Shown here piece by piece: positions 25,377-34,406 of a stretch of 64,000 nucleotides of DNA. The stretch lies in the NCBI RefSeq assembly GCF_000332175.1, contig NZ_KB235910.1, positions 248,001-312,000 of the forward strand. Reading direction: 5' to 3'. The notes beneath the pieces were generated by a model. That model saw nothing but the letters and a program-made list of their open reading frames with translations. It was not told the DNA's origin and did not search any database. The translations under genes were made by a program, and so were the position numbers. The number at the start of each line of letters is the position of its first letter. The stretch's first letter is position 1. The DNA comes from Pseudanabaena sp. PCC 6802 (lineage in GTDB: Bacteria; Cyanobacteriota; Cyanobacteriia; Pseudanabaenales; Pseudanabaenaceae).

Positions 25377-26936
25377 TTATTTCCTGGTTAGTGGGATGTA
25401 AGTTCTGAGCAATATACCTGCACTTAACAAACTCAGTAAAGGTGTGAGCCAATCGCCCCACTTCACATAAAGCGTTTGGGTTTGGCGCAGGTAGACTGTA
25501 TCGCTATGGGTTTCGTAGGTATTGATGCCGGAGAGCCAGATCGTGCGCCCATTCGGATCGACAATGCCGGAATAACCCGTGTTAGTGGCGCGTACGGCCC
25601 AGCGATCGCTTTCAACCGCACGAGCAACATCCTGAGCGTGGTGCTGGGCTGGCATCGTCTCGGCATAGTGAGCGTTATTAGAAGCGGTAAAAATTAGCTG
25701 GCCGCCGGCGGCGGCCTGATAGCGGAAATGACTGGGATAAGCCGATTCGTAGCAAATGCCCATAATCACTCGCCCCCAAGGCGTATCGACGATTTGATCG
25801 CTTTTGCCAGCTTCCACTTCCCCCCTAAGAGGCGACAACCGCTTAATTAGACCTCCTAAAATCGCTTTAAAGGGAATGTATTCCCCCACGGGAACGAGTC
25901 TAACTTTGTCGTACTGAGCCAAGGTTTTGCCAGTACCGTCCAACAAAAAGAGACTATTCGTATAACCAAAGGGATTGCTCCCATCATCCGGGTGCCGCAA
26001 TCTCCCAAAACCTCCCATCCAGGTAGGGACTTTATATTTTTGGACGGCTAGATCGAACGGCGATCGCCGAGGATCGCTATCGGGATATAGAAATGGCAAG
26101 GCTGTTTCCGGTGTAAGAACGATCTCCGAGCCTGCTCGCGCCAGTTGCTCGTATCCTTGGGTATAGCGCTCTACGCCCAGCTTCAATCCATCAAACTTGA
26201 GCTTTACGGGATTGGGAATATTGCCCTGGATAATGCCCGCCTTAATCGCTCTGCCATTATCCGCAGCCATTCGATCGCTTTGCATAGCATAGGCACCGTA
26301 TAAACCTACGCACAGCAACAATCCTAGTGCGATCTGAGCGTATCTCCATTTATGGCGCGTCGATTCGCTCCGAAAACGGAGAATCGTTTCAGCTAATAAG
26401 CCATTAACCGCCACGATCGCCGCCGTAACTGTTTGCTGCCCCGATAGTTTGGAAATTTGCAGCATGAGGAGGTCGTGCGGACTTTGAGTGTAGCCCAGAG
26501 CCGTCCAATATAGCGGTCCCCAACTCCAAATGACTTCCAAACCGCAAAACATGGCACATGCCACGATGACGCGACCGGGAACAGAGAGCTTGGGAGTCAG
26601 CCATGCCATCCCTCCTGCCCACAGACCGGACAGCACCAAACCCACGCACGTAATAATGAGCCAGACTGTAATAGCGATCGCCAGGCTTGCCAACCAGGGT
26701 ACGCCCAGCCAGGTCATCGGATGCACGCCGGTAATCCAGAACAGTGCCATCCCGTGATAGAACAAACCCCAAACGGCACCCATGCGCATAGCATCGCGAA
26801 CTTTGAGGCGTTGCGTTTGCAACCACAGGGGAATTAGCGCTATCCAAGCCAGGATCCAGAGGCTAAATGGGTCGGGGGTTAACCCCATGAGAATGCCGCC
26901 GAAAGCGGCAAAAGCAACATTGCGCCAGAAATGCAT
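25377..26936 (-). CDS. lnt: Apolipoprotein N-acyltransferase
   Basis: Adds the third acyl chain to lipoproteins in the inner membrane. 519 residues. The first half holds about six transmembrane helices and the second half a nitrilase-like domain. The catalytic triad is visible: Glu in VLTPETALPF, Lys in YDKVRLVPVGEYIPF and Cys in GICYESAYP. NNAHYAETMPAQHHAQDVARAVE and the final transmembrane helix complete the family layout. It appears monocistronic. It would act on lipoproteins such as that encoded at 5034. Confidence 0.93.
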   Translation of the reverse strand: MHFWRNVAFAAFGGILMGLTPDPFSLWILAWIALIPLWLQTQRLKVRDAMRMGAVWGLFYHGMALFWITGVHPMTWLGVPWLASLAIAITVWLIITCVGLVLSGLWAGGMAWLTPKLSVPGRVIVACAMFCGLEVIWSWGPLYWTALGYTQSPHDLLMLQISKLSGQQTVTAAIVAVNGLLAETILRFRSESTRHKWRYAQIALGLLLCVGLYGAYAMQSDRMAADNGRAIKAGIIQGNIPNPVKLKFDGLKLGVERYTQGYEQLARAGSEIVLTPETALPFLYPDSDPRRSPFDLAVQKYKVPTWMGGFGRLRHPDDGSNPFGYTNSLFLLDGTGKTLAQYDKVRLVPVGEYIPFKAILGGLIKRLSPLRGEVEAGKSDQIVDTPWGRVIMGICYESAYPSHFRYQAAAGGQLIFTASNNAHYAETMPAQHHAQDVARAVESDRWAVRATNTGYSGIVDPNGRTIWLSGINTYETHSDTVYLRQTQTLYVKWGDWLTPLLSLLSAGILLRTYIPLTRK

Positions 26937-27097
26937 AGGCTAGGCTACTGCAACAGGTAATAGCATAGACTTTGACGGGATATGAAAGCAAGCCTTTCTA
27001 TTCTAGCCTTTTCTCTTGCTGTTAATTGTAAAAATGTCCATTACAAGACATTATTAAAGCTAATCTTGAAATATCCAGAAAGCAAGGATTACAGAAA

Positions 27098-28822
27098 ATG
27101 TCCGATCGAGGAAGCGAAAAAATAAATATATCAGAACTGATTGGGCTGTTGTTAGTACTATGTGCGCTGGGAGCATTTCTATTCTTTCTATATTCAAAAC
27201 AGAATGAAAGTATCTCTAAGCTCGAGAACAATATCGATCAGCTAAGCAGGGATATTGATGCTTTACGATCGGAAGCAATTCATAGAGATGAACTAAATCA
27301 AAAAGTTGTTGCGTTGGAAAGTCAGATTAACGCAATATCGGATATCAACTTAAAAAAACAACTAAACGAGGGTTTAGCGAAGTTAAGACAGCAAATAAGT
27401 GCTCTCCCTGCTACAGTTGCTACAAAAGACCGAATTTCTCTACAGAAAGATCGAATTGCTTTAGAGAAAGACTGGATTAACACTCGTAATGCTGTAGTTG
27501 GCGGGTTGCTTCAAGCTGGAGGCTTATTTTTCTTCACTATAACAGCCTATCTTACTTTTCGTAATCTTAAAGTTGCAGAGGAGAATCTTAGAGTTTCAGA
27601 AGAGAAGCAAGTTACCGAGAGATTCAACGCACAGGAGAATCTTAGGGTTTCAGAAGAGAAGCAAGTTACCGAGAGATTCAGCAAAGCAGTAGATCAATTA
27701 GGAAGTGACAAGATAGAAGTTCGGCTAGGTGGAATTTATGCACTGGAACAGATTACTAAAGACTCCAAGGAGAAAGACTACGGAATTATGAATATTTTGG
27801 CGGGCTTTGTACGCGAACGCTCTACAGCACGATGGAAGAAAACAGAAAACACTCCGTCCAACACGCAGACGACAGGCAATTCGCCAACTCTAGAGCAAAA
27901 GATATTAACTCTCCCCCCAACAGATATTCAAGCTGCACTGAATTTTGTTCTAAAACAGGACAAAATTAAAAATCTCGATTTACGCAGTGCAGATTTTAGT
28001 TGGATGATATTAACTCATTTCATCTTCAAAGGAAAGAATCTTCAAAGAGCTAACTTTAACAATGCCGATCTGAGCTATGCTGACTTTAGTAGAGCCGACC
28101 TGAGCTATGCTAACTTTAGTAACGCAAATCTAAGCGATGTTACATTCCAGGAAACCATCCTCAACTTTGCCAACTTTAGTGGAGCTATTCTCCAACGAAC
28201 AAGATTTGCTGGTAAAGACTCTAAGACAGGCGAGCCTATTAAGGTATCTGAGCTCAAGTATGTAAAATTTAGCGAAACAGATCCTCAGACAGGACAGCTC
28301 AAAACAGCCGACTTTAGCAATGTCGACTTCGGTGGAGTTGACCTCAGTGGAGTTAGTCTTCCAAGCACAAAATTTGTCGGAGCCATTCTCACTGAAACAA
28401 AATTTGTCGGAGCGGATCTTAGAGGTGCCAATTTCACTGAAGTGAACCTCAGTAAAGCAGACTTTAGTGGTGCCAATCTCAGTGATGCTGACTTCAGTAA
28501 TAGTATTGTCACTGAGACAAAGTTTGATGGTGCCAACCTCAAGAACGCTAAGCTTAGGAATGTTGCTCTCAACAAAACCGACTTCACTAAGTTTCCCAAA
28601 GGAGAAAAAACTCATCTCACAAGGGTCAATCTTGAAAATACCGATCTCACAGGGGCTGACCTCAGTGGCATTAATCTGGAAACCGTGTATAACTTAACCC
28701 AAGACCAGCTTGATAAAGCTTCCACATACACTAATACTAAACTACCTAACTATCTACCTAACATTTCACCGATAGAATTAGTTTCACCTCAACAAAAACA
28801 ACCAAACCAAGAAGAGGCTTAA
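27098..28822 (+). CDS. Membrane-anchored coiled-coil and pentapeptide-repeat protein
   Basis: 574 residues. An N-terminal transmembrane helix (LIGLLLVLCALGAFLFFLY) is followed by a coiled coil (35-130) and a second helix (GLLQAGGLFFFTITAYLTF). A duplicated 17-residue stretch (ENLRVSEEKQVTERF twice) leads into FSKAVDQLGSDKIEVRLGGIYALEQI, a motif often seen before pentapeptide arrays. The C-terminal half carries A(D/N)LxX repeats (SADFSWM, ADLSYADFSRADLSYANF), interrupted near 365-400 by less regular sequence. Such arrays fold as a right-handed square beta-helix. Function unknown. The exact DNA duplication near 27587-27675 suggests recent internal expansion. Confidence 0.85.
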   Translation: MSDRGSEKINISELIGLLLVLCALGAFLFFLYSKQNESISKLENNIDQLSRDIDALRSEAIHRDELNQKVVALESQINAISDINLKKQLNEGLAKLRQQISALPATVATKDRISLQKDRIALEKDWINTRNAVVGGLLQAGGLFFFTITAYLTFRNLKVAEENLRVSEEKQVTERFNAQENLRVSEEKQVTERFSKAVDQLGSDKIEVRLGGIYALEQITKDSKEKDYGIMNILAGFVRERSTARWKKTENTPSNTQTTGNSPTLEQKILTLPPTDIQAALNFVLKQDKIKNLDLRSADFSWMILTHFIFKGKNLQRANFNNADLSYADFSRADLSYANFSNANLSDVTFQETILNFANFSGAILQRTRFAGKDSKTGEPIKVSELKYVKFSETDPQTGQLKTADFSNVDFGGVDLSGVSLPSTKFVGAILTETKFVGADLRGANFTEVNLSKADFSGANLSDADFSNSIVTETKFDGANLKNAKLRNVALNKTDFTKFPKGEKTHLTRVNLENTDLTGADLSGINLETVYNLTQDQLDKASTYTNTKLPNYLPNISPIELVSPQQKQPNQEEA

Positions 28823-28889
28823 TTACTCAGTCCCTAATAAGTGCTAAAACTTTCTACCTCCCCTGATATCGCCGATCGTTTCTCGTCAT

Positions 28890-29417
28890 CTACCCCACAC
28901 TGGCAGCAGATCGGTCAAAGTAAGACGCTAACTCAGCAAGCAAAACCGATAAATTCTGCTGCTCGTCAGCAAAAAGATCTAGAGTAAGGCGTTTCATATT
29001 TTGCACAGCACGTGCGACGGAAGCACCGGGAACACCCAGAGCTGAATAGGTTTCGCGGAGACCATTCAAGCAGCGATCGTCTAGAACGCTGGAATCTCCT
29101 ACAAGCATGGCATAGGTGATATAAAGCAGGATATACTCCATGTCACGCAAACAAGCAGCCATCTTGTGACTGGTATAAGCATTGCCACCAGGAGCAATAA
29201 GATGTGGCTGCTCGGCAAACAGAGAACGAGCACTGTCGGCGACGATAACCTTTGCATTGCTGGTTATGCGTTTAACAATATCTATTCGACTCTTGGATTC
29301 AGATGCTAAATCTTGTATGGCGCTTAGGGTGCTAAACTCCTGGTTGCTTAAAAATCGACCTGAACCTGAACCAGCCTCAGCCGCCTTACTTACAGCTTCA
29401 GAAAGGGCGCTAAGCAT
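28890..29417 (-). CDS. Orphan phycocyanin-like phycobiliprotein beta chain
   Basis: 175 residues of the phycocyanin beta type: [89 protein letters not shown]. The bilin-binding Cys82 (AACLRD) and the Asn72 (PGGNAY) that is usually methylated are present. The second bilin cysteine (normally in a GDCS segment near residue 153) is absent: the protein reads [17 protein letters not shown] there. No alpha chain, linker or lyase gene is adjacent. It could be a modified rod component carrying one bilin, or a regulator. The start has a GGAGGAG site. Confidence 0.88.
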   Translation of the reverse strand: MLSALSEAVSKAAEAGSGSGRFLSNQEFSTLSAIQDLASESKSRIDIVKRITSNAKVIVADSARSLFAEQPHLIAPGGNAYTSHKMAACLRDMEYILLYITYAMLVGDSSVLDDRCLNGLRETYSALGVPGASVARAVQNMKRLTLDLFADEQQNLSVLLAELASYFDRSAASVG

Positions 29418-29539
29418 GACAACTCCTCCTTCTCTGATAACAGATAGATTGTAGCATTGGTAAATGTCGGCTCTTCCCTAATCCACAACTCAAGTTAATA
29501 TGGTTTGTAAATTTGTTCTGTCGAATTTACAAAAATTAC

Positions 29540-29992
29540 ATGGCTGTTGAAATAGGTCAAAAAGCTCCGGATTTTACTTTGCCTAGCGATCGCGGCGATA
29601 TTACACTCAGTCGCTACCAGGGCAAAACCAATGTTGTACTGGCCTTTTATCCTGGTGACTTTACTCCTGTTTGCACCAGCGAAATGCAGTGCTTTGCCGA
29701 CGATTGGACCAAGTTTCGAGAGTCGGGTGCTGAAATTTTGGGCATCAGTGCCGATCCGATCGAGAAGCACATCGAATTTTCTAAAAAACTCGGTCTAGAA
29801 TTTCCCCTACTTAGCGATCGCAATAAGCAGGTCAGCCAGCTATATGGTGTTGCCGGACTATTCGGTAGCAAGCGCGCCTACTTTATCATCGATGTCCACG
29901 GCATCGTCCAGTACAAGCACATCGAGTTTCTTCCCGTATTTAAGCGCGAAGATAGCGAACTCCTGGTAGCGCTACGCAAATTGAAAAGTTAA
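29540..29992 (+). CDS. Peroxiredoxin (AhpC/TSA family)
   Basis: 150 residues. Reduces peroxides with a peroxidatic Cys in the FTPVCTSEMQ motif (about residue 47). The thioredoxin fold is clear: APDFTLPSDRGDITLSRYQGKTNVVLAFYPGDFTPVC, then LGISADPIEKHIEFSKKLGLEFPLLSD and RAYFIIDVHGIVQYKH. No second (resolving) cysteine is present, so it would work as a 1-Cys enzyme or use a partner thiol. The ATG at 29540 was chosen over an in-frame start nine codons upstream. It is transcribed divergently from the phycobiliprotein gene. Confidence 0.9.
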   Translation: MAVEIGQKAPDFTLPSDRGDITLSRYQGKTNVVLAFYPGDFTPVCTSEMQCFADDWTKFRESGAEILGISADPIEKHIEFSKKLGLEFPLLSDRNKQVSQLYGVAGLFGSKRAYFIIDVHGIVQYKHIEFLPVFKREDSELLVALRKLKS

Positions 29993-30073
29993 AACTGACA
30001 TGTCGCTAACAATCGCTCGAGTTGTAACTCTATCGGCGATCGCGTCCTGAGCGGACTGGGCTTAAGCGCTCTA

Positions 30074-30112
30074 GCCCTTGCCAAAGCGCAAGGGCAAATT
30101 GCGGATTTGCCC
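30074..30112. promoter_or_regulatory. Two overlapping, mutually exclusive hairpins
   Basis: GCCCTTGC (30074-30081) can pair with GCAAGGGC (30088-30095). GGGCAAAT (30092-30099) can pair instead with ATTTGCCC (30105-30112). They share bases 30092-30095. No open gene lies immediately on either side, so a role is unclear. Confidence 0.3.
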
Positions 30113-30239
30113 AATGGGAACTATCGCTCAAAGCAGCCTCCCAAAAGTTGCAACCCCACTTAAAATTGTCCGGCAGCGATCGCAAGCTGTTCGATCGTAA
30201 GGGTTAAATCTGGGATGCGAACTACCTGCTAAATTGTGA

Positions 30240-30860
30240 CTAGCAATTCCGTTTGACTTCGTCATCTTTCCATAAAATTTGGGCTGCGGTTAGTTGCAAC
30301 CCAGGAAATGTGGGAGAGATAATACGCTCGCGATCGCGAAAGCGGTTAACTTGATAGCCCCCATTCACCAATGAATAGACGCTTACGGTCGGGCGCTTGG
30401 GAGAACCGATATACTTTGCTGCCCCGAACGGATCGGGGTCGGCAATCCAGTACTCTTGAATTCCTCTATTCTGATACTCTGTTACCTTTTCCCGGTAATC
30501 CTGCAACGCAGTGCTATCGCTCGCAATTTCCACAACCAAAATCGCAGCAACCGTCAGAATAGCAGTCCGATCGAGACAGTCTGAAATGGCATCAAAGGGC
30601 ACGATCGCAATATCTGGCAAGCGTGAAGTGTCATTCATTGTCTGCAAGCCAGCCCCTTGCACGACAATCCAGGGGCGATCGTTTTGGGCGATTTCTTGCT
30701 TAAAGGCAGTGACTAGACGATCGGCAATGAGGAAATGCAGCCAGGCAGGTGGAGTCATCAGATGCAATTCCCCTCGAACTAATTCGTAGCGCTCTTGACT
30801 CGTTTCACAGAGGTTCAGGTATTCCTCAAAGGTTAGCTTTTTTGTAGTTGCGATAGTCAT
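30240..30860 (-). CDS. Uma2-family endonuclease-fold protein
   Basis: 206 residues from the ATG at 30860 (MTIATTKKLTFEEYLNL). The PD-(D/E)XK-like core is visible: RLPDIAIVPFD with the Asp, then ILVVEIASDSTALQDYREKVTEYQNRGIQEYWIADP with Glu and Lys. The family is expanded in cyanobacteria and often associated with mobile DNA; its role is not established. It is last in the DUF2839/GIY-YIG/ispD group, 41 bases after ispD. It is distinct from the interrupted relative at 7791. Confidence 0.88.
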   Translation of the reverse strand: MTIATTKKLTFEEYLNLCETSQERYELVRGELHLMTPPAWLHFLIADRLVTAFKQEIAQNDRPWIVVQGAGLQTMNDTSRLPDIAIVPFDAISDCLDRTAILTVAAILVVEIASDSTALQDYREKVTEYQNRGIQEYWIADPDPFGAAKYIGSPKRPTVSVYSLVNGGYQVNRFRDRERIISPTFPGLQLTAAQILWKDDEVKRNC

Positions 30861-30901
30861 TTGCGATCGCGCCTCCCATAATGAACCCAAGGTAACACAT
30901 T

Positions 30902-31609
30902 TTATAGATCGCTACTTCTATGGGTATTGCCACGAGATTTGAGGATAAACTCGGCGATCGCTAGATCCTGTGGCGTAGTAATTTTCAGGTTGGTTTCTTC
31001 ACCCATGACGATTTGCACTGGTAAACCGACTTTTTCAAACAAAGCGGCATCGTCAGTTACCTCCCATCCCTGTGCCTCTGCTCGTTCGTGAGCGGCAATT
31101 AGTTTATCGACAATAAATCCCTGGGGGGTTTGGGCTGCCCAAAGGTACTCGCGGCTGGGCGTATCCGTTACTACACCCGCATCCACAATTTTGATGGTGT
31201 CTTTGACTGGCACTGCCGCAATAAACCCCAAACATGTGTCTAGCGCCGTAACGCAGCGCTGTAATAATTCTGGCGTGGCTAAACAGCGGGCACCATCGTG
31301 TACCAGTACGCGGTTGGCATGGTCGGGCAGCGATCGCAAGCCATTGAATACCGATTCTTGACGAGTAGCCCCACCTTGAATCCAGGCAATTGGTTTAGCG
31401 CGCTCCAATCGATCGAAAATTTGTTGAAAGCCTTCGCGATCGCAGGGTTGACCGACTACGCCAATCCAGTCGATGGCAGTGGCGGCGATCGCCGCTTCTA
31501 GAGTCCACTGCAAGATTGGTTTACCTAAAAGTTCCAGGAGTAGCTTGTTGCGATCGCTACCCATACGCTTACCACTTCCCGCCGCCGGAATCAGCAGATA
31601 ACAGCTCAT
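30902..31609 (-). CDS. ispD: 2-C-methyl-D-erythritol 4-phosphate cytidylyltransferase
   Basis: Makes CDP-methylerythritol in the MEP isoprenoid pathway, which feeds carotenoids, phytol and quinones. 235 residues. The nucleotide-binding signature LLIPAAGSGKRMGSDRNKLLLELLGKPILQWTL covers residues 5-37; LVHDGARCLATPELL and the C-terminal VTDDAALFEKVGLPVQIVMGEETNLKITTPQDLAIAE are diagnostic. The start at 31609 was chosen because it places this signature at the N-terminus; longer in-frame starts add unrelated residues. It follows the GIY-YIG gene by 7 bases. Confidence 0.95.
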   Translation of the reverse strand: MSCYLLIPAAGSGKRMGSDRNKLLLELLGKPILQWTLEAAIAATAIDWIGVVGQPCDREGFQQIFDRLERAKPIAWIQGGATRQESVFNGLRSLPDHANRVLVHDGARCLATPELLQRCVTALDTCLGFIAAVPVKDTIKIVDAGVVTDTPSREYLWAAQTPQGFIVDKLIAAHERAEAQGWEVTDDAALFEKVGLPVQIVMGEETNLKITTPQDLAIAEFILKSRGNTHRSSDL

Positions 31610-31616
31610 AGATCGC

Positions 31617-32132
31617 TCACTTAATATCCAATATCCCCTCACTCTTGCGTTTAGGATTAAATCGCACCTCAAATGCTGCACCTCGTTCGGCAAGTTGGGC
31701 GAGAATATCTTTCTCTACGCGACGGGCAACATTTTTCAGTACCTTCTCCTGTTCTGCTTCATTAATTGCCTGCTCTAGTTGATGCTTCTCATCGTCATTC
31801 ATCAATCGGCGACAATCCAGGGGCTGCTCCCACAAGTCAGTATCTGCAGTCAGATCGTCGAACCAGGCCGCTTGTATTTCACTTAAAACCGTACGGCTGG
31901 GCTTAGTAACGGTGGTAAATTTTAGCCAATGGCACTGGGACGGCACGCGAACTATATGCAGCTTGAGGCTGCTGGCAATATCGCGAGAGATGCCTACATA
32001 TCGCAAGCACTTATCGGCATCGAAAATCGCATAGACCCCGATCTTGCCTTCTAAAGCCGGTGAAATATTGCCGGATTCATCTAAATAGGGCGCAAAAGGA
32101 ATTTCAGTTAGAGGGGGAATAACGTCTGCCAA
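31617..32132 (-). CDS. GIY-YIG-fold nuclease-like protein
   Basis: 171 residues from a TTG at 32132, directly after the upstream DUF2839 stop. Longer in-frame starts run antiparallel through that gene and are unlikely. The fold signature is GKIGVYAIFDADKCLRYVGISRD (the GIY and YIG elements), followed by AAWFDDL. The C-terminal half is helical and acidic/basic, ending in FNPKRKSEGILDIK. The conserved arginine of active GIY-YIG nucleases is not obvious, so activity is doubtful. It is tightly spaced with DUF2839 and ispD. Confidence 0.75.
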   Translation of the reverse strand: MADVIPPLTEIPFAPYLDESGNISPALEGKIGVYAIFDADKCLRYVGISRDIASSLKLHIVRVPSQCHWLKFTTVTKPSRTVLSEIQAAWFDDLTADTDLWEQPLDCRRLMNDDEKHQLEQAINEAEQEKVLKNVARRVEKDILAQLAERGAAFEVRFNPKRKSEGILDIK

Positions 32133-32133
32133 C

Positions 32134-32352
32134 TTATTGCACCACTTCCCACCAACCAAAACTGGGGCCAATAAATCGCACCACGATCCAGAACGCAACC
32201 ATGACACCGATGCCAATCCAGGCACCAGTAGACGTAATCTGGACAAACTGCTCTGCTTTTTGCTTGGTCAAGAAAGGTAGCCATGACGCTATAGGCTCTG
32301 ACTTACCATAGTCATCTCCTAATGCTTGCTTGCGACGCTTAGATTCACCCAT
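32134..32352 (-). CDS. DUF2839 small membrane protein
   Basis: 72 residues starting MGESKRRKQALGDDYG, the diagnostic N-terminus of DUF2839, found in cyanobacteria. A single transmembrane helix (GIGVMVAFWIVVRFIGPSF) lies near the C-terminus. It heads a minus-strand group with GIY-YIG, ispD and Uma2. Function unknown. The basic N-terminus and one helix suggest a small membrane-bound accessory protein (inference). Confidence 0.88.
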   Translation of the reverse strand: MGESKRRKQALGDDYGKSEPIASWLPFLTKQKAEQFVQITSTGAWIGIGVMVAFWIVVRFIGPSFGWWEVVQ

Positions 32353-32444
32353 GATCTTTCAAAATTAGCTCTGCTAGATTCAGACTTAATTGTAGAGGCT
32401 TAAGGTTTAATTCTCCAACATGATTCGCGCATACTTAGTTCCTT

Positions 32445-32957
32445 TTAAAAAGGCCGAAAGGAAGGGTAGCGAATTGGGGCACCGGGTTCTTTGTCAAGGT
32501 CGAAATTGACAACTCTCCAGCGGGGTTCTACGTCTTCGTGAGGGCTAAATTCCACAACTAAGCCGTACAAGCGCAGAGTACTGCTATCGTCACTGCGTTC
32601 AAGATAGTTACTGACTAGATTCTTATAGCGATGCGCAATTGTAATTTTAGTGGCGCGGTAGCCTTGCGTATACAGCTTATCGAGATATTCGTGAATTTCA
32701 AAGCGAATCGTGTCGGGGTGAGTGTGCTGCCTGTACCATTCACCATCCCAAAGCCGCCACTGACGCTCTGATTGCAGATGTATGAGGTCTTTGGTGGCAG
32801 ATTTAACTTCAAATGCCCCATGCCTAGGGCACAAATAAGTATCGGTTAAGATTAGTGCCTGAATCGTCTGTCTACAATGGGGACACCTAATTTCTGGGCC
32901 AAAAATTGGATATTGCGAAGGTGACATGACATTGTGCATGGCAGACTCAACTAGCAT
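32445..32957 (-). CDS. TIGR02652-family cyanobacterial protein
   Basis: 170 residues, the length typical of the family. It carries the family's CxxC-x14-CxxH motif (CPHCRQTIQALILTDTYLCPRH, about 25-46), which probably binds zinc. The rest is a conserved domain with WRLWDGEWYRQHTHPD and VVEFSPHEDVEPRWRVVNFDLDKEPG. No function is known. Later in-frame ATGs (32939, 32927) cannot be excluded as the start. It is upstream of the DUF2839 group by 92 bases and downstream of prk. Confidence 0.85.
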   Translation of the reverse strand: MLVESAMHNVMSPSQYPIFGPEIRCPHCRQTIQALILTDTYLCPRHGAFEVKSATKDLIHLQSERQWRLWDGEWYRQHTHPDTIRFEIHEYLDKLYTQGYRATKITIAHRYKNLVSNYLERSDDSSTLRLYGLVVEFSPHEDVEPRWRVVNFDLDKEPGAPIRYPSFRPF

Positions 32958-33032
32958 AATAGGTACCGAGACTACCTTAATTCAGCACTCAGTACCTATC
33001 GAATTTTATCACGCCTTAGATTGCAATCTGGT

Positions 33033-34043
33033 CTAAGAGGCAGCTACAGCGACTTTTTCAGGAGCTTTTTGGGTGAGACGCTCGTAGGTAGCGCGCATCT
33101 TCAGACCGACTATTACTTGTAGTAAACCAGTGCCGTTGTTTGAGCCTGGATAGTCGGGATGCTTGAGCAGCAATTGAGTTAATTCGCCGTACTCCTTAGT
33201 AGAAAGGTTGCTGAGGTGATTTTCTATGTAGATAACTTCATCAAGGCGATCGAATTGGCCGTCAACTTCCAGAACGGTAACGGGATGACCGTAGTAGCTG
33301 TCGGAACCATAGTAAAGTTGAATGCCAGGGTAGGAGCAAGTTAGTTTCTTGCCGCAGGGAGTCCAACTGATGGTGGAGCCTTCGTCAAATAGGTAAGCTG
33401 GTTCTAGACCTTCAATACCTTCCCTTTGCACCATGCGAACTCGCAATACCTTCCGATCCTTGTCATCCTTAATCAGGTTAGTCGGGAGAATTTGAATGAC
33501 AACGTCAGCATGGGCTTTTTGAGGATCGATGTAAGCATCAAAGTCAGGGCGACGGGCTTCGATCGCTTGCATAACATCCGCTAGAGTATGACCCCGCTCT
33601 GCCATGTCGCGCTGGATTTTCCACGCCACTTTCACTTCATCGCTGAGGTCGAGATAGACGCTAAAGTCTAGCAAAGTACGCACCCTTTCATCGTAAAGGG
33701 GATGCAAGCCCTCGATGACGATGACGTGATTGGGCTCGATCCGCTCGGGGGGATCGATCGCGCCAGTCTCGTGATTGTAAATGGGCTTCATAATTGACTC
33801 GCCACTCTTGAGGGCTTTGATCTGCTCGTACATCAGATCGAAATTGTTGGCGCGGGGATCGAGGGCGGTGATGCCCGTTTCTTTACGTTGCTTGCGATCC
33901 AGGGAATGATAATCGTCTAAGCAAATGACAGTCATGAATTCTTCGCCAAACAAGTCTTTTAATCTACGCAAGAAAGTAGACTTACCGCATCCAGAGTCTC
34001 CGGCTACTCCAATTAAAACAACGCGACCTGGCTTAGTGCTCAT
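33033..34043 (-). CDS. prk: Phosphoribulokinase
   Basis: Makes ribulose 1,5-bisphosphate, the CO2 acceptor of the Calvin cycle. 336 residues. The P-loop GVAGDSGCGKSTFLRRLKDLF (12-32) contains regulatory Cys19, and TVICLDDYHSLDRKQR contains the partner cysteine near 41. A second cysteine pair is in TPCGKKLTCSYPG. These are the features that let CP12 and thioredoxin switch the enzyme off in the dark. VIEGLHPLYDERVR and LDPRANNFDLMYEQ are conserved. It is divergently placed from an element-rich spacer and probably monocistronic. Confidence 0.97.
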   Translation of the reverse strand: MSTKPGRVVLIGVAGDSGCGKSTFLRRLKDLFGEEFMTVICLDDYHSLDRKQRKETGITALDPRANNFDLMYEQIKALKSGESIMKPIYNHETGAIDPPERIEPNHVIVIEGLHPLYDERVRTLLDFSVYLDLSDEVKVAWKIQRDMAERGHTLADVMQAIEARRPDFDAYIDPQKAHADVVIQILPTNLIKDDKDRKVLRVRMVQREGIEGLEPAYLFDEGSTISWTPCGKKLTCSYPGIQLYYGSDSYYGHPVTVLEVDGQFDRLDEVIYIENHLSNLSTKEYGELTQLLLKHPDYPGSNNGTGLLQVIVGLKMRATYERLTQKAPEKVAVAAS

Positions 34044-34175
34044 AGAACTGACTCGATCCCTTTTTCTTAATCTTTGCTTATTACGTATTTAATACTACTT
34101 TATAGGGGTATCATCTAGCAAAAATACCGATCGTAAAATACCGATACTCGACTCTGCGATCCCCAATAATGCTTA

Positions 34176-34298
34176 GGAGATTGCTATGAAAAAATATACC
34201 GATAATTGTAAGGGCAACCCCCCTGTGGGTGCCCCGATCGATCAATGGCAGGCATGGGTGCGCTGCCCCTGCGGGTATTTCCTTTACCAGAAATCTCC
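34176..34298 (+). mobile_element. Family D short element (123 bp)
   Basis: Ends GGAGATT and AATCTCC, with TTA on both sides. The interior has TGCCCCTGCGGGTATTTCC and the stretch TATACCGATAATTGTA. A second, inverted copy is at 60938-61056. Confidence 0.75.
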
Positions 34299-34406
34299 TT
34301 AAACGTTTAAGCGATCGCCCCTAACCCTCAGGTAGACGATCTGGGTCAAATCCTTGCGATCGTAAGTATGCTTTGAGGGTGTTCTTGAAAGTTTTTCACA
34401 AAGGTA

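Noticed and set aside
34123-34300. Possible riboswitch or leader upstream of genes near prk
   Set aside because: The structured part is the family D element; it is also present at 60938 away from any related gene, and prk reads the other way.
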